Below, piece by piece: positions 61,715-64,000 of a DNA stretch of 64,000 nt. The translations under genes and the position numbers were made by a program. The DNA is from an uncultured Burkholderiales bacterium (GTDB lineage Bacteria > Pseudomonadota > Gammaproteobacteria > Burkholderiales > Burkholderiaceae_C): NCBI GenBank assembly GCA_903871545.1, contig CAIQHG010000085.1, positions 1-64,000 on the forward strand, given 5' to 3'. The notes beneath the pieces are model-generated. The model did no database searches. It saw only the letters and a program-made list of their open reading frames with translations, and was not told the origin of the DNA. The stretch's first letter is position 1. Every line of letters begins with the position of its first letter.

Positions 61715-63630
61715 AGTTCCCTAATGTGCAATTCGCGTTCGAGTTCGCCCACCTCGCCCGTTTCATAAACAATACGAGCTTTGTGCAAGACATGGCCTTG
61801 CCCGCTATAGATTGCATTGATTAGGGACGCGTAACGTTCTTCAACCACATTGCGGCGTAATTTGCGTGTCCGGGTGATTTCGCCGTCGTCTGGATCAAAT
61901 TCTTTTGGCAGACTCACCACCCGACGCATTTGCAAGGGCTGCTTTAAAGCAGCATTGACACGCTCGACTGCTTTCAATAACAAATCCATCACTTGCGGTT
62001 TTTGTGACAAATCTGCATACGACATGTAAGTGATGCCGCGCAACTCAGCCCAATGACCAACGGCGTCCATGTCGATACATATCATCACTGCCAACTGATC
62101 ACGTCCACTGCCTAAAACTGCAGCGTCTTTGATGTAAGGACTGAATTTCAAACGGTTTTCAATGTAATTGGGAATGTAACGCTCGCCCTGGCTGGTGTAG
62201 ACAACTTCGGACAAACGCCCCAGTACCACCAGATGACCGTCCTCCTCTACATAGCCAGCGTCGCCGGTATGAAGCCAGCCCTGTTGCAATGTTTTTGCAG
62301 TGGACTCTGGCTGGTTGAAATAGCTTTTGAAAGTACTGCCTGATTGAATCAAGATTTCACCCGCATCGCTAATCTTGACTTTCACTCCGGGCAAGGGACG
62401 ACCAACCGTATGCAAACGAACCTCGTCGGCGGCATGCATTGCATTAAAAGCACTGGTCTCAGTCTGACCGTAGAGTTGTCGCAGTTTCACGCCTAAGGCG
62501 CGGTAAAAAATGAAAGTATCTTCGCCAATAGCTTCACCACCAGTGAACGGGTGCTTCAACCCACTAAGACCCAGTTGGTCTTTGATAGGGCCATAAACCA
62601 TCACCTCGCCCAGAGCCCGTGCCCACCCACTCCACCAAGGCACAACTTTGCCCTCGAGTTTCAGTCGTTCGTGTGCGACAGCGATATTCATGAAAAATTC
62701 GTAGATAGCTTTCTTCAAGGGCGTAGAGTCTTCCATGCGCACTTGCACCAAGGTGAGCAAGTTGTCCCAACTGCGCGGGGCGGCCAAATAATATGACGGT
62801 GCAATTTCACGCAAGTTGTGCAACACCGTCTCAGCACTTTCAGGAATATTGATCACAAAGTGCAGTGAAATACCAGCACCCATCGTCAAGGCGTAGTCAC
62901 CAATCCAAGCCATGGGTAGATAAGCCAAGAGGGATTCGCCAAAGGCAAACGAGTCCGCATGAAAAGCGTTGGCCACGCCCGACAAAACGTTACGGTGTGT
63001 GAGCAACACGCCCTTGGGTTTACCTGTAGTGCCCGAAGAATGGATAATCACCGCCACGTCGTCCGGATTTGCACTCGTGAGCAGCAGTTCACGCAATCCT
63101 TTTTCCTGCGTCAAGCGCAGAGCCCCACGCTCGATTAAGTCATGCCAGGACAATAGACCGGGGGCTTTGTAATCTTTTAAACCTCGGAAATCATCATAGA
63201 TGATAGTTTTAATGAAGGGACAACGCTCACGTAGATCTAAAATTTTGTCAACTTGCTCTTGATCTTCAGCTACCACAAAAGCCGCTTTGGACTGTTCGAT
63301 GACGTGCAAAATTTCATCTGGTGTGGCATCGGGAAAAATAGGCATTGCTTGCCCACGCAATGCGGCTGCAGCCAAGTTAGCGGTGTACAAATGCAAACGA
63401 TTGTCGCCAATGACGACCAATCCACTGTCACGCCCAAAACCCAGTTGCTCCAGACCTGCTGCGCACGACAACACCTTGTCAAGCCATTGCTGCCATGTTG
63501 TTTCTTGCCAAATGCCAAAATCTTTTTCACGAACGGCCACCTGGTTGCCGCGGTGCTGAGCATTGAGCGCCATCAAACGAATCAATGTAGTGGCGGGATC
63601 TAAATTCCAACGTAGGAGTTCAGTCTGCAT
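61711..63630 (-). CDS. AMP-dependent (long-chain) acyl-CoA synthetase
   Basis: A 639-residue adenylate-forming enzyme. The AMP/P-loop motif SSGTTGKPKG is at 198-207; GQTETS follows the core strand (RQLYGQTETS), and the C-terminal part has GEILIQSG, GWLHTGDAGYVEEDGHLVVLGR-type segments and a Lys-poor end (EITRTRKLRR, with the usual catalytic region rewritten). Closest in form to long-chain FAA/FadD synthetases. It lies inside the transporter operon (LivG, synthetase, LivH, LivM, LivF, binding protein), implying that the imported acid is activated to a CoA ester. Substrate could be a fatty, phenylalkanoic or aromatic acid. Confidence 0.91.
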   Translation of the reverse strand: MQTELLRWNLDPATTLIRLMALNAQHRGNQVAVREKDFGIWQETTWQQWLDKVLSCAAGLEQLGFGRDSGLVVIGDNRLHLYTANLAAAALRGQAMPIFPDATPDEILHVIEQSKAAFVVAEDQEQVDKILDLRERCPFIKTIIYDDFRGLKDYKAPGLLSWHDLIERGALRLTQEKGLRELLLTSANPDDVAVIIHSSGTTGKPKGVLLTHRNVLSGVANAFHADSFAFGESLLAYLPMAWIGDYALTMGAGISLHFVINIPESAETVLHNLREIAPSYYLAAPRSWDNLLTLVQVRMEDSTPLKKAIYEFFMNIAVAHERLKLEGKVVPWWSGWARALGEVMVYGPIKDQLGLSGLKHPFTGGEAIGEDTFIFYRALGVKLRQLYGQTETSAFNAMHAADEVRLHTVGRPLPGVKVKISDAGEILIQSGSTFKSYFNQPESTAKTLQQGWLHTGDAGYVEEDGHLVVLGRLSEVVYTSQGERYIPNYIENRLKFSPYIKDAAVLGSGRDQLAVMICIDMDAVGHWAELRGITYMSYADLSQKPQVMDLLLKAVERVNAALKQPLQMRRVVSLPKEFDPDDGEITRTRKLRRNVVEERYASLINAIYSGQGHVLHKARIVYETGEVGELERELHIREL

Positions 63631-64000
63631 GACGTGCGCCTCCCAAGTAGGCTTTGATCACGCGCGGGTTTTGAATCACCTCACGCGGCACCCCACAATC
63701 AATCAATTCGCCGTAGTTTAGAACTAACATGCGATCACAAATGCCCGTGATGATATCCATGTGATGCTCAATCAACAAAACGGTGATGCCCCGTTCATCA
63801 CGTGCATCTAGGACAAAGCGCGCCATGTATTCTTTTTCTTCTTGATTCATGCCCGCCATGGGTTCATCCAAAATCAAAAAGCTGGGCTCGGCAACCAAAG
63901 CGCGGGCCAACTCAACACGTTTTTTCAATCCAATTGGAATTGCGTCAACCAACTCATCGCGTACGTTTTGCAATTGCATGAAGTCGATAGTTTCTTCTAC
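63620..64000 (-). CDS. LivG-type ABC ATPase (system 5), 5' part outside window
   Basis: The C-terminal 126 codons of a LivG-type ATPase. The frame stays open to base 64000, so the first half, including Walker A, lies beyond the right edge; the Met at 63979 is internal. Seen: degenerate signature IGLKKRVELARAL, Walker B FLILDEPMAGM, H-loop LIEHHMD and the ending VIKAYLGGARHAD. Overlaps the synthetase start by 11 bases. Confidence 0.92.
   Translation of the reverse strand, partial: VEETIDFMQLQNVRDELVDAIPIGLKKRVELARALVAEPSFLILDEPMAGMNQEEKEYMARFVLDARDERGITVLLIEHHMDIITGICDRMLVLNYGELIDCGVPREVIQNPRVIKAYLGGARHAD

Noticed and set aside
1-64000. Search by eye for CRISPR arrays, tRNA, rRNA, transposases, integrases and phage genes
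   Set aside because: No regularly spaced repeats, no tRNA cloverleaf and no recombinase motifs were noticed.

Overview
The window looks like a chromosomal segment from a betaproteobacterium, most likely Burkholderiales. The reasons are an orphan Bug/TctC-type binding protein, an unusually high density of Liv-type ABC importers each tied to catabolic genes, a LivM-LivG fusion, and a moderate G+C content by eye. Taxonomy is inference; no rRNA, tRNA, integrase or transposase gene was found.

Layout. (1) 1-5.2 kb: the 3' part of a membrane-bound class III adenylate cyclase, a GlcG/HbpS-like protein, a 3-hydroxyisobutyrate-dehydrogenase-like enzyme, a Gfo/Idh/MocA oxidoreductase and a TetR regulator. 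(2) 5.3-20.2 kb, plus strand: flavin reductase, luciferase-like monooxygenase, CocE-like hydrolase, a complete ABC importer, an ACMSD-like amidohydrolase, a second HIBADH-like enzyme, a two-subunit Fe-S/Mo hydroxylase, an alpha/beta hydrolase and an EamA exporter. (3) 20.3-31.1 kb, minus strand and convergent with region 2: a second ABC importer, a three-subunit Mo hydroxylase, an SMP-30 lactonase and an HsaA/HpaH-type flavin monooxygenase. Together, 2 and 3 look like twin uptake-and-degradation operons for (hetero)aromatic compounds. (4) 31.3-43.4 kb: a LacI-controlled minus-strand unit (ABC importer with fused LivM-LivG, SDR, shikimate-dehydrogenase paralogue, GMC oxidoreductase, LacI, Bug protein) and a divergent quinone oxidoreductase. 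The shared promoter region carries two perfect TGAAGCGCTTCA palindromes, one of them inside a near-consensus promoter.

(5) 43.4-44.7 kb: a NIPSNAP gene and about 0.7 kb of decayed coding fragments. (6) 44.7-54.0 kb, plus strand: CitE-like lyase, complete ABC importer, CaiB/BaiF CoA-transferase, isochorismatase-family amidase, a second CitE-like lyase and a PuuE-like cyclic-amide hydrolase. I read this as a candidate pathway: imported cyclic imide or ureide, then ring opening, deamidation, CoA activation and C-C cleavage. A 40-bp near-identical direct repeat lies on both sides of this block. (7) 54.1-64 kb: transglutaminase-like protein, 2,4-dienoyl-CoA reductase (FadH type), a divergent MarR regulator, and a fifth Liv-type system whose operon contains an acyl-CoA synthetase and runs off the right edge.

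The recurring theme is solute capture by a periplasmic binding protein plus LivHMGF, co-transcribed with enzymes for that solute. Five such systems occur in 64 kb. Substrates cannot be fixed from sequence alone; the pathway assignments are inferences from enzyme families and gene order.
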